Assembly (NCBI GenBank): GCA_022844475.1
Contig: JALHLR010000007.1
Coordinates: 34,110-98,109, forward strand
Origin: Hyphomonadaceae bacterium
Lineage (GTDB): Bacteria > Pseudomonadota > Alphaproteobacteria > Caulobacterales > Hyphomonadaceae
Length of the DNA stretch: 64,000 bases
Direction: 5' to 3'
Made by a program: the position numbers and the translations under genes. Every line of letters starts with the position of its first letter. Position 1 is the first letter of the stretch. Positions 24,617 through 33,346 of this stretch are shown here, one piece after another. A model generated the notes under the pieces. The model did no database searches. It saw nothing but the letters and a program-made list of their open reading frames with translations, and was not told where the DNA came from.

Positions 24617-26344
24617 ATGAAGCCCGCAGCACTCCCGACCCCCGCAAATGACGCGGCGCCACACCCGCTGGCCGCCATTGCACGCAGCTGGCCGGGCGCA
24701 GCCCTTGCCGTCGACGCTGCCGGCATCGTCATCTCAGCAAGTCCGCTGTCGGGCTTTGCCGCCGGAATGAACGCGCCCTTCGCGCTGCCATCGGCTGCCA
24801 TCGCCTCGCAGATCGTCGACAAGGCGGGCCGCAGCTGGCGCCTCTCTGCGCCGGTTGATGGCCGCCGCCTCGCAACGTCCGACACCCGCGAGGAGCCAGA
24901 CGCCGCACAGCGCTTCACAGCCGCCGTCAGCCACGAAATCCGCACCCCGCTCAACGGAATTCTCGGCATGGCCGCATTGCTCGAGGAAACCGACCTGACG
25001 CCAGCGCAGCGGGACTATGCCGGCGCAATCCGCAAATCCGGCTCGCGCCTGCTCGACCTGCTCAACAACGTGCTCGACTATTCGCGCATGGAAGCAGGAG
25101 ACATTCCGCTCGACGAGGCGCCCTTCGACACAAGTGATCTGGTGCAGGACGTCGCCGAACTCCTTGCCCCGCGCGCGCACGCGGCCGGCCTCGACATCGC
25201 CGGTGTCGCTCACCCCGACCTCCCGCCGCGCATGACCGGAGACGAAGGCCGGTTGCGGCAGATCCTCTTCAACCTCGCCGGCAACGCGATCAAGTTCACC
25301 GAGAAGGGCGCGGTTCTGATCGAAGCGCGGCCAGGCGCTGGCGGCGAGGGCCTCGTCCTCGTCGTACGCGACACGGGTGCGGGCATCCCCGATCACGCCA
25401 AGGCGCATCTCTTCGAGGCGTTCTCCCAGGTCAGCGCCGCCGACGCGCGCCGCGATGGCGGCGTGGGGCTCGGTCTCGCAATTGTCACGCGACTGGTCGA
25501 GGCGATGAAGGGCAGGGTGAGCCTCAGCTCCGCCTACGGCAACGGCGCGATGTTCGTGGTCGAGCTGCCGATTCAGGCAGCCCCCGGATCGGCGCAGTGC
25601 ACGCGGCCGCAACGATCGCTGCGCGTCGCGCTGGACCTGCCGCCCGCATCGACGCTCGCCTGCATGTCGGCGCTTGGCCGCGAAGGCGGGCGCCTGGTTC
25701 AGGACTGGAAGGTCGCCGACCTCGTCCTCCTGGATGCCGCGCTGCCCCCGGCGCAGATCGAAACAATCGCAAGGGCAAAGCGCACGCTGGTCGTGCTGCG
25801 TCCGGGCGACCGTGGCCGCATCGAACAGTTCCGCCAGATGGGAAGCGCCGGCTACCTGATCCGACCGCTGCGCGCCGCGTCGCTTCTTGAACGGGTCGGG
25901 CTGGCGCTGGACAATGTCGCCCCTGCCGAGCTCCCGCCCGAGCGCAAGCCGGGAGAGGCCGGTTCCGTGCTGATCGCCGACGACAATGCCGTGAACGCCC
26001 TCCTTTTCCGTAGCGCCCTGACCGCCGCGGGGTTCCGCGTCGATACTGCCGGAACCGGCGCGGAGGCGCTGGAAAGAGTGGGCGAAACCGACTATTCCGT
26101 GATCTTCATGGACATCCGCATGCCGGTCATGGATGGCCTCGAGGCGACGCGGCGTATTCGCGGTCTCGCAGGGCCCGTCGCACAGACGCCCATCGTGGCG
26201 CTGACCGCTGATATCGATCCCGAACTGGAAGAGCGCTGCCGCAACGCCGGCGTCTCCCAGCTCGCCGCCAAGCCCATCGACCCGACACGTCTGCGCCAAC
26301 TCGCCGAGCGCTGGGCGCGCACCCACGCAAAGGCCGCCGAATGA
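24617..26344 (+). CDS. Hybrid sensor histidine kinase
   Basis: This 575-residue soluble kinase has a short N-terminal sensor-like region (residues 1-95), then a HisKA domain with His106 in AVSHEIRTPLNGILGM, then a HATPase domain (NAIKFTEKG, DTGAGIP, GVGLGLAIV). Residues about 330-430 resemble a receiver but lack the phospho-acceptor pattern, so this is probably a degenerate receiver. The C-terminal receiver is intact, with Asp499 in VIFMDIRMPVMDG. There is no membrane segment. The stop overlaps the start of the AmpG-like permease by four bases, which links the two genes. Confidence 0.88.
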   Translation: MKPAALPTPANDAAPHPLAAIARSWPGAALAVDAAGIVISASPLSGFAAGMNAPFALPSAAIASQIVDKAGRSWRLSAPVDGRRLATSDTREEPDAAQRFTAAVSHEIRTPLNGILGMAALLEETDLTPAQRDYAGAIRKSGSRLLDLLNNVLDYSRMEAGDIPLDEAPFDTSDLVQDVAELLAPRAHAAGLDIAGVAHPDLPPRMTGDEGRLRQILFNLAGNAIKFTEKGAVLIEARPGAGGEGLVLVVRDTGAGIPDHAKAHLFEAFSQVSAADARRDGGVGLGLAIVTRLVEAMKGRVSLSSAYGNGAMFVVELPIQAAPGSAQCTRPQRSLRVALDLPPASTLACMSALGREGGRLVQDWKVADLVLLDAALPPAQIETIARAKRTLVVLRPGDRGRIEQFRQMGSAGYLIRPLRAASLLERVGLALDNVAPAELPPERKPGEAGSVLIADDNAVNALLFRSALTAAGFRVDTAGTGAEALERVGETDYSVIFMDIRMPVMDGLEATRRIRGLAGPVAQTPIVALTADIDPELEERCRNAGVSQLAAKPIDPTRLRQLAERWARTHAKAAE

Positions 26345-28095
26345 CCGAGGCAGCAGCAACAGCGAACGTCGCCAAGCCCGTCCCGCGCTGGCTGCGGGCG
26401 CTGAAGGCGCTGCGCCATCGCAAGATGCTGGCGATGCTGCTTCTCTCGCTTGCGGCCGGTATCCCCTATGGCGCCGTGCTCGGCACGCTCAACGCCTGGC
26501 TTACATCAGAAGGCGTAACCCCGAGCCAGATCGGCATCCTGAATTTCATCATCCTCGCCTATTCGTTCAAGCTGATCTGGGCGCCCGGATTCCAGAAGGC
26601 GTGGTTCCCCCGCATCGGCATTCCCTTCCTGAGGAATTTCGGCCCCAGGCGCAGCTGGTTGCTGGTGATGCAGCTGATCGTCGCCTGCCTGCTCGGTCTC
26701 CTCGCTCTCTCCCGTCCGTCCGAGGGCGTGCTCTATCTCGCTGGCATCAGCGTGATCGTGGCGATCGCGTCCTCCGTGCATGATATCGTTCTCGAGGCCT
26801 GGCGTATCGAGATCGCCGAGTCCGACGAGGACCGTGACCTGATGTCGGCGGTCTACCAGATGGGCTACCGCTTCGCGGGCCTGTTCACCGGACTCTTTGC
26901 GCTCACGCTGGCAGACCACATCCCGTGGTCGACCGTCTACCTGATCATCGCCGCCGGCATGGCTGTTTCCGCCACCGGCACCCTGGTCGCGCAGGAGCCC
27001 GACCATTCATCGACCGAGAAGGGCGGCCATGACACGCGCCCATCCTTCGCAGCATCATTCCCGCCGGGGACAGTGCAGACCTCGGTCGCCGTCGTTGCCG
27101 CAGGCTGGGCCGTCGCGATCGGCATCATCGTTGTGTTCTTCATCGACTCGCTGACTCAGACGCCGCCGCCATCGACCGCGATCTTCACGCGCGTCCAGGC
27201 GCCGATCATCGTCTCCCTGCTGATCCTGCTGCCGGGCCTGATTGCGGCGTGGTTGCTGCGGCGCCAGCCGGTCGCTGCAGCCCACGTCACGCCGCCCGGG
27301 TCGTGGACGACCAGGGCCGCCGACACACTCTTCCACACCATTCTCGACCCGCTGATGGATCTCGTGCAGCGCCTGCGCTGGGCCGTCATCCTCGTACTTG
27401 GCCTCGTACTGATGTACCGCTTCGTCGACCTGATCTGGGGCGGCTTTGCCTATCCTTTCTATCTCGGTGATCCCACGGTTGGCCTCACCGGCAACCCCGA
27501 TATCAGCCAGGGCGCACTCGGCCACTCCAACACCGATGTCGCCATCGCCTCGAAAACCATCGGCGTCTTCATGACTGTGGCAGGTTCGGTGATCTGCGGC
27601 GTCGCACTGATCGCGATCGGCCGCCTTCCTTGCCTTGTCTTCGGCGCGCTGATCGCAGCCCTCACCAACCTGATTTTCGCAGATCTCGCGGCAGGCGGCG
27701 CAGGCATGGACGCCTTCCTCGCAATGACAGGCATAGGCCCCGCGCTTGCTGGCTTCGGCGATCCGGCCCTCGCGCGTCTCATCGTTGCGATCGCGGTCGA
27801 GAACATCGCCGGCGGTTTCGCCAGCGTCGCCTTTGTCGCCTACCTCACAGCCATGGTGAACCCGAAATTCGCCGCGGTTCAGTATGCGCTGCTCGGCTCG
27901 CTGGTGATGCTGATCGGCTCTCTCGGCCGCGCCGAACTCGGCACCTTCATCGAGACCAACGGCTACCACGACTTCTTCATCCTGACCGTCTGGATCGGAA
28001 TGATCGCAGTCGTTCTGGCCGCCGCCGAATGGGCGCGGCAAGGGATGAAGAAGAAGCCCCTGGCCGAAGCTGCAGCGCCGCAGGCGGCGGCGTAG
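26341..28095 (+). CDS. AmpG-like major facilitator permease
   Basis: This 584-residue MFS protein has about 14 membrane segments. The N-terminal pattern (MLLLSLAAGIPYGAVLGTLNAWL, broken by a loop) and RLGYR-like QMGYRFAGLFTG recall AmpG. AmpG imports anhydromuropeptides for cell-wall recycling and beta-lactamase induction in other proteobacteria. A long central loop with PGSWTTRAADTL occupies about residues 310-340. The substrate is inferred from family resemblance only. Translational coupling to the upstream hybrid kinase (ATGA overlap) is unusual. It is convergent with maeB, with a 6-base gap. Confidence 0.8.
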   Translation: MTEAAATANVAKPVPRWLRALKALRHRKMLAMLLLSLAAGIPYGAVLGTLNAWLTSEGVTPSQIGILNFIILAYSFKLIWAPGFQKAWFPRIGIPFLRNFGPRRSWLLVMQLIVACLLGLLALSRPSEGVLYLAGISVIVAIASSVHDIVLEAWRIEIAESDEDRDLMSAVYQMGYRFAGLFTGLFALTLADHIPWSTVYLIIAAGMAVSATGTLVAQEPDHSSTEKGGHDTRPSFAASFPPGTVQTSVAVVAAGWAVAIGIIVVFFIDSLTQTPPPSTAIFTRVQAPIIVSLLILLPGLIAAWLLRRQPVAAAHVTPPGSWTTRAADTLFHTILDPLMDLVQRLRWAVILVLGLVLMYRFVDLIWGGFAYPFYLGDPTVGLTGNPDISQGALGHSNTDVAIASKTIGVFMTVAGSVICGVALIAIGRLPCLVFGALIAALTNLIFADLAAGGAGMDAFLAMTGIGPALAGFGDPALARLIVAIAVENIAGGFASVAFVAYLTAMVNPKFAAVQYALLGSLVMLIGSLGRAELGTFIETNGYHDFFILTVWIGMIAVVLAAAEWARQGMKKKPLAEAAAPQAAA

Positions 28096-28101
28096 GGCGC
28101 C

Positions 28102-30369
28102 TCAACCGTTGGGATTGTAAGCTGCAAACGCCGCCAGGTTCACGATGTCCTGCGCTGTCGCATCAAGCTGCGCAATCTGCACCGACGACTTCAGGCCCAC
28201 CAGCAGCGGCCCAAGCACCGTGACGCCGCCAAGCGTCGCGGCGATCTTGGTCGAGATCGCCGCCGAGTGAATCGCGGGCATCACCAGCACGTTGGCGGCG
28301 CCGGTGAGACGGCAGAACGGATAAAGCCGCCGCGCCTCGGGATTCAGCGCAACGTCGACGGCCATCTCGCCGTCATACTCGAAGCCGACATCGCCCTTCG
28401 CATCGAGCAGGGCCACAGCATCGCGCACTTTCGCCATCCGCTCGCCCGGCGGATTGCCGAACGTCGAGTAGGAAAGGAACGCCACACGCGGCGTGAAGCC
28501 GAGCTTGTGCGCCGCTGTCGCTGCCGAGATGGCGATCTCGGCCAGCTCCTGTGCGCCAGGCATCTCGGTGACGCTGGTGTCGGCGATCATGATCGGCCCG
28601 GTCTTGCCGATGATGATCGACAGGCCGATCGGACGCACGTCCTTGCGCGGATCGATGGCCTGCAGAATGTCAGACAGCGACGTCGCATAGTTGCGCGTCA
28701 CGCCCGTCACCATGCCGTCTGCATGGCCAAGAGCGACCATGGTCGCACCGAACACGTTGCGATCCTGGTTGATCATCCGCTGCGCATCGCGCTGCAGATA
28801 GCCCTGCCGCTGCAGGCGTCCATACAGGAACTCGGTATAGACGTCCTTCTGGTCCGAGACGCGCGCATTCATGATCTGCAGCTCGCCGGCGGGAATGCCC
28901 AGCAGCTGCATGTTGCGGGTCACCTGCTCTTCGCGGCCGACAAGAATTGGCTCGCCGAGTTCCTGCGTCTTGAACTGCCATGCCGCGCGGATCACGGCCG
29001 GCTCTTCGCCCTCCGCAAACACGATCCGCTTGCGTGTTTCGGACCGGACCTTGCCGTAGACGCGCTGCAGGAAGGCCGCCGCTGGGTCGAGACGCTGCGC
29101 GAGTGAATCGCGATAGGCCTGCATGTCGGCGATCGGCTTGCGCGCGACGCCCGTGTCCATCGCCGCCTGGGCAACGAGAGGCGGCACATACCAGATCAGG
29201 CGCGGATCAAACGGGGCTGGGATGATGTAATCCGGTCCGAAGGACGGCCGCGCGCCTGCATAGGCCGCCGCCACTTCATCCGGCACGTCTTCGCGCGCCA
29301 GCTGCGCCAGCGCCTGCGCCGCGGCGACCTTCATCTCTTCGTTGATCGTCCGCGCCCGCACGTCGAGCGCGCCGCGGAAGATATAGGGGAAGCCCAGCAC
29401 GTTGTTGATCTGGTTCGGATAGTCCGAGCGGCCGGTTGCGATGATTGCGTCCGTGCGCACCTCGCGGATTTCCTCCGGCGTTATTTCCGGATCCGGGTTC
29501 GCCATCGGGAAGATCATCGGGTTCTTCGCCATGGACTTCACCATGGCCTGCGTGACCGTGCCCTTGGCCGACAGACCCATGAACACGTCGGCGCCTTCAA
29601 AGGCCTCGGCAAGCGTGCGCTTCTTGGTCTTCACCGCGAAGCCTGACTTGAACTGGTCCATGCCTTCGGTGCGACCTTCGTAGATGACGCCCGACCGGTC
29701 GACCATCAGGATGTTGTCGCGCTTCACGCCGAGGTGACGGATCAGGCCCGCCACCGAGAGGCCCGCAGCGCCTGCTCCCGAAATCACCACCTTCACGTCC
29801 GACAACTTCCGACCGGTGATCTTGCACGCATTGATCAGGCCGGCCGTCGCGATGATCGCCGTGCCATGCTGGTCGTCATGGAAAACCGGAATGTCGAGCT
29901 TCGCGCGCAGCTCGCTCTCGATGATGAAGCACTCGGGCGCCTTGATGTCCTCGAGATTGATCCCGCCCCATGTCGCGCCAATCGCGCGCACGCAGTCGAT
30001 GAATTTCTGCGGGTCCTTCTCGTCAACCTCGATGTCGATCGAATCGACGTCCGCGAACCGCTTGAAGAGCACGCTCTTGCCCTCCATCACCGGCTTCGAC
30101 GCCATCGGCCCGAGATCGCCCAGGCCGAGGATCGCGGTCCCGTTGGTGATCACCGCCACCATATTGCCCTTCGACGTATAGTCGTAGGCCAGCTCCGGAT
30201 TGGCCGCGATCGCCAGCACAGGGATCGCCACGCCCGGCGAATACGCGAGCGACAGATCCTTCTGCGTCGCCATCGGCTTGGTGGGCGTTACCGACAGCTT
30301 CCCTGGCTGTGGATAGCGGTGAAAGGCGAGGGCTTCCTCGTCTGTGAAGCTGGGGCGTTTGGTTGTCAT
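28102..30369 (-). CDS. maeB: NADP-dependent malic enzyme with phosphotransacetylase-like domain
   Basis: This 755-residue protein has the MaeB architecture. The N-terminal malic enzyme catalytic part (LSLAYSPGVAIP, then VPVFHDDQHGTAII-like IPVFHDDQHGTAI) is followed by an NADP-binding domain (VVISGAGAAGLSVAG near residue 195). A C-terminal region from about residue 430 resembles phosphotransacetylase and is usually regulatory. The enzyme decarboxylates malate to pyruvate and makes NADPH. It is divergent from mutS across about 120 bases. Confidence 0.95.
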   Translation of the reverse strand: MTTKRPSFTDEEALAFHRYPQPGKLSVTPTKPMATQKDLSLAYSPGVAIPVLAIAANPELAYDYTSKGNMVAVITNGTAILGLGDLGPMASKPVMEGKSVLFKRFADVDSIDIEVDEKDPQKFIDCVRAIGATWGGINLEDIKAPECFIIESELRAKLDIPVFHDDQHGTAIIATAGLINACKITGRKLSDVKVVISGAGAAGLSVAGLIRHLGVKRDNILMVDRSGVIYEGRTEGMDQFKSGFAVKTKKRTLAEAFEGADVFMGLSAKGTVTQAMVKSMAKNPMIFPMANPDPEITPEEIREVRTDAIIATGRSDYPNQINNVLGFPYIFRGALDVRARTINEEMKVAAAQALAQLAREDVPDEVAAAYAGARPSFGPDYIIPAPFDPRLIWYVPPLVAQAAMDTGVARKPIADMQAYRDSLAQRLDPAAAFLQRVYGKVRSETRKRIVFAEGEEPAVIRAAWQFKTQELGEPILVGREEQVTRNMQLLGIPAGELQIMNARVSDQKDVYTEFLYGRLQRQGYLQRDAQRMINQDRNVFGATMVALGHADGMVTGVTRNYATSLSDILQAIDPRKDVRPIGLSIIIGKTGPIMIADTSVTEMPGAQELAEIAISAATAAHKLGFTPRVAFLSYSTFGNPPGERMAKVRDAVALLDAKGDVGFEYDGEMAVDVALNPEARRLYPFCRLTGAANVLVMPAIHSAAISTKIAATLGGVTVLGPLLVGLKSSVQIAQLDATAQDIVNLAAFAAYNPNG

Positions 30370-30492
30370 GTATGGACTGGCGGCTTTAGGACTTGAGGGC
30401 GGCGTCGCGTGTGACTAGGCAAGTCTCGCCGAGGACGCAGGCGCCCGGCGGGGCAGGCGCGCATTGAGCCGCAAAAGAGGTTGGAATCAAGC

Positions 30493-33228
30493 GTGAAAGG
30501 GCCCGCACCCTCTCCACCGGAGCAGGAAGTTGCTCAAACTGGCGCCCCGGCGGTCGCCGCGCTTCCCTCCCTGGAGGGCGCAACGCCTTTCATGGCGCAA
30601 TATCTCGAGATGAAGACCCGCCATCCGGACGCCATGCTGTTCTTCCGGATGGGCGATTTCTACGAGCTGTTCTTCGAGGACGCGATCCTTGCCGGCCAGG
30701 TGCTCGGCATCACCCAGACCCATCGCGGCCAGCACAACGGCCAGCCTATCCCAATGGCCGGCGTGCCCTATCACGCGGCCGAGGGCTATCTGGCCCGCCT
30801 GATCAAGGCCGGCCACCGCGTCGCCGTCTGCGAACAGGTCGAGGACCCCGCGGAGGCGAAGAAGCGCGGATCGAAAGCCGTAGTCCGCCGCGAGATCGTC
30901 CGCATCGTCACCCCCGGCACGATCACCGAGGAGTCCCTCCTCGAAGCCCGCTCCGCCAACTGCCTCGCCGCCATAGGCCTCGCCGGGGGAGGGCGCGAAG
31001 CTGCCCTCGCGCTCGCCGACGTCTCGACCGGCCGCCTCGAACTCTTCACCCTCGCGCCTGCCTCCCTCGAAGACGTGCTTGGCGCCATCGCCCCGCGCGA
31101 AGTCCTCGTCGCCGACAGCGTCATGTCCCATCCTGACGTCGCCCGCGCCACGCAGGGCCTGACCCTCACCCCGCGCCCCGACGCCCGCGCCGACGCCAAA
31201 CTCGGCGAGCGTCTGGTGAAGGACGCGTACGGCGTCTCCACGCTGGACGGCTTCGGAACCTTCTCCCGCGCCGAACTCATCGCTGCGGGTCTCCTGTTCG
31301 ACTATCTCGCCGTCACGCAGGCTGGCGGGCAGGCGCGCCTCGACCCGCCCATCCGCACCGCGCCCGACAGCTTTCTCGCCATCGACCCTGCCACCCGCGC
31401 CAGCCTCGAAATCGAGCGCTCATCGCGGGGCGCGCGCCAGGGCTCGCTCGTCGCAGCCATCGACCGTACCGTCACAGCCGCCGGCGCCCGCCTGCTGGCC
31501 CACCGCCTCAGCCGCCCATCCCGCAACCGCGGGGAAATCGAACAGCGCCTCGACGCCGTCGCCTTCTTCCTTGACGCATCTGACCGCCGCGACTTCGCCC
31601 GCGACGCCCTCAAGCGCGCCAGTGACATCGAACGCGCCCGCATGCGCCTCTCCCTCAGAAGGGGAGGCCCGCGCGACCTCTCCGCACTCGCCGCCTGCCT
31701 GCGCGTCGGCGAGGAAATCTGCGCGGATCTTTCTTCGCAGGACGCGCCCCCCGCCGAGATCGCCTCCGCCTGCGCCGCGCTCACACTCGCCGACAAGCCG
31801 CGCCTCGGCGCCTTCGCGGGCCAGGTGGCTGCCGCCCTCGCGCGCGATCTGCCTGCGCAGACGCGGGACGGCGGCTTCATCGCTACGGGCTTCGATCCAG
31901 CGCTGGATGAGACCCGCATGCTGAAGGAAGACGCCCGCACCATCATCGCGCATCTCGAAGCGCAGTACGCAACAGACACCGCCATTTCCGGCCTCCGCAT
32001 CAAGCACAACAACGTCCTCGGCTACTTCATCGAGGTAAGCGCCAGGCACGGCGATCAGCTGATGAAACCGCCGCTCGCCGCAACCTTCATCCATCGCCAG
32101 ACCATGGCGAACGCGATGCGTTTCTCCACGACGCAGCTGAACGAACTCGAGGCGAAAATCTCGCGTGCGGATGGAGAGGCGCTCGCCCGCGAGATGGAAA
32201 TCTTCAATCGCCTCGTCGCGGAAGCCGACGCGCTCGGCCCCGAACTCGTGGCTGTGGCCGATGGTCTTGCACGCCTCGACGTCGCCGCCGCCAATGCCGA
32301 ATGGGCCACCGACCTCTCCGCCACCCGACCCGAAATCGCCGATGCGCCTGTCTTCGAGGCGGAAGGCGCGCGTCATCCCGTCGTGGAAGCCGCCCTTCGC
32401 GCGCAGGGGCAGGGCTTCACCGCCAACGACTGCCGCCTCGATGCGCGTGGATCATCGGGGCCGCGCCTCACGCTCATCACCGGCCCGAACATGGCCGGCA
32501 AATCCACCTTCCTGCGCCAGAACGTGCTCCTTGCGATTCTCGCGCAGGCCGGCTGCTACGTCCCCGCGCGAAAATTTCGCCTCGGACTTGCCGACCGCAT
32601 CTTCTCCCGCGTCGGCGCCTCGGACGATCTCTCGCGCGGCCGCTCAACCTTCATGGTCGAGATGATCGAGACCGCCGCGATCCTGAATCAGGCTACGCAT
32701 GACTCCATCGTCATCCTCGACGAAGTCGGTCGTGGAACATCAACCTGGGACGGCCTCGCCATCGCCTGGGCCGCCGTCGAACACCTGCACGACGTCAACA
32801 GGTGCCGCGCCCTGTTCGCCACGCACTATCACGAACTCACCGGCCTCGCAGACACGCTCGCTGCGTGCAGCAATGCCAGCCTGCGCGCCCAGGAATGGAA
32901 AGGCGACCTCGTCTTCCTTCATGAAGTGAAACCCGGTCCTGCCGACCGCTCCTACGGCGTGCAGGTCGCCAAGCTCGCAGGCCTGCCCAGCGCCGCCGTC
33001 AAGCGCGCCGAAGCCGTTCTGAAAAGGCTCGAAGCAAAAGAGGGCGGGGTAAAACGCCTCGAAGAACTCCCGCTCTTCGCCAGCTTTGCGGAGCCGCCCG
33101 CCGAAATTTTCGCTCCGTCAGAAGCCGACACCATCCTCGCCACCCTCGACCCCGACACGCTGACCCCGAAAGAGGCGCTCGAACTCGTCTACCGCCTCAA
33201 GGCCGGGGCGGGCCCGAAGCCGGTCTGA
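30493..33228 (+). CDS. mutS: DNA mismatch repair protein MutS
   Basis: This roughly 911-residue mismatch sensor has the N-terminal mismatch-binding domain with the Phe-x-Glu motif (MLFFRMGDFYELF; the mismatch-contacting region is just before it). The lever/clamp core follows, then the ABC ATPase with Walker A TGPNMAGKSTFLRQ near residue 664. Signature STFMVEMIETA and Walker B SIVILDEVGRGTS follow. I favour GTG 30493 because AGAGG sits about 12 bases before it. TTG 30481 lies directly against that site. The family core starts near FMAQYLEMK. Confidence 0.96.
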   Translation: MKGPAPSPPEQEVAQTGAPAVAALPSLEGATPFMAQYLEMKTRHPDAMLFFRMGDFYELFFEDAILAGQVLGITQTHRGQHNGQPIPMAGVPYHAAEGYLARLIKAGHRVAVCEQVEDPAEAKKRGSKAVVRREIVRIVTPGTITEESLLEARSANCLAAIGLAGGGREAALALADVSTGRLELFTLAPASLEDVLGAIAPREVLVADSVMSHPDVARATQGLTLTPRPDARADAKLGERLVKDAYGVSTLDGFGTFSRAELIAAGLLFDYLAVTQAGGQARLDPPIRTAPDSFLAIDPATRASLEIERSSRGARQGSLVAAIDRTVTAAGARLLAHRLSRPSRNRGEIEQRLDAVAFFLDASDRRDFARDALKRASDIERARMRLSLRRGGPRDLSALAACLRVGEEICADLSSQDAPPAEIASACAALTLADKPRLGAFAGQVAAALARDLPAQTRDGGFIATGFDPALDETRMLKEDARTIIAHLEAQYATDTAISGLRIKHNNVLGYFIEVSARHGDQLMKPPLAATFIHRQTMANAMRFSTTQLNELEAKISRADGEALAREMEIFNRLVAEADALGPELVAVADGLARLDVAAANAEWATDLSATRPEIADAPVFEAEGARHPVVEAALRAQGQGFTANDCRLDARGSSGPRLTLITGPNMAGKSTFLRQNVLLAILAQAGCYVPARKFRLGLADRIFSRVGASDDLSRGRSTFMVEMIETAAILNQATHDSIVILDEVGRGTSTWDGLAIAWAAVEHLHDVNRCRALFATHYHELTGLADTLAACSNASLRAQEWKGDLVFLHEVKPGPADRSYGVQVAKLAGLPSAAVKRAEAVLKRLEAKEGGVKRLEELPLFASFAEPPAEIFAPSEADTILATLDPDTLTPKEALELVYRLKAGAGPKPV

Positions 33229-33346
33229 CGCACGTCGCCGTATGTTTTGCGGGCGGCTCGCCCCGTTTTACCGCCCCATCCGCGAAGGCCATTGACGCGC
33301 GCGCCAAGCAAACATTGAGTGCGGGCTCAGGGACAGGACTCCATCC

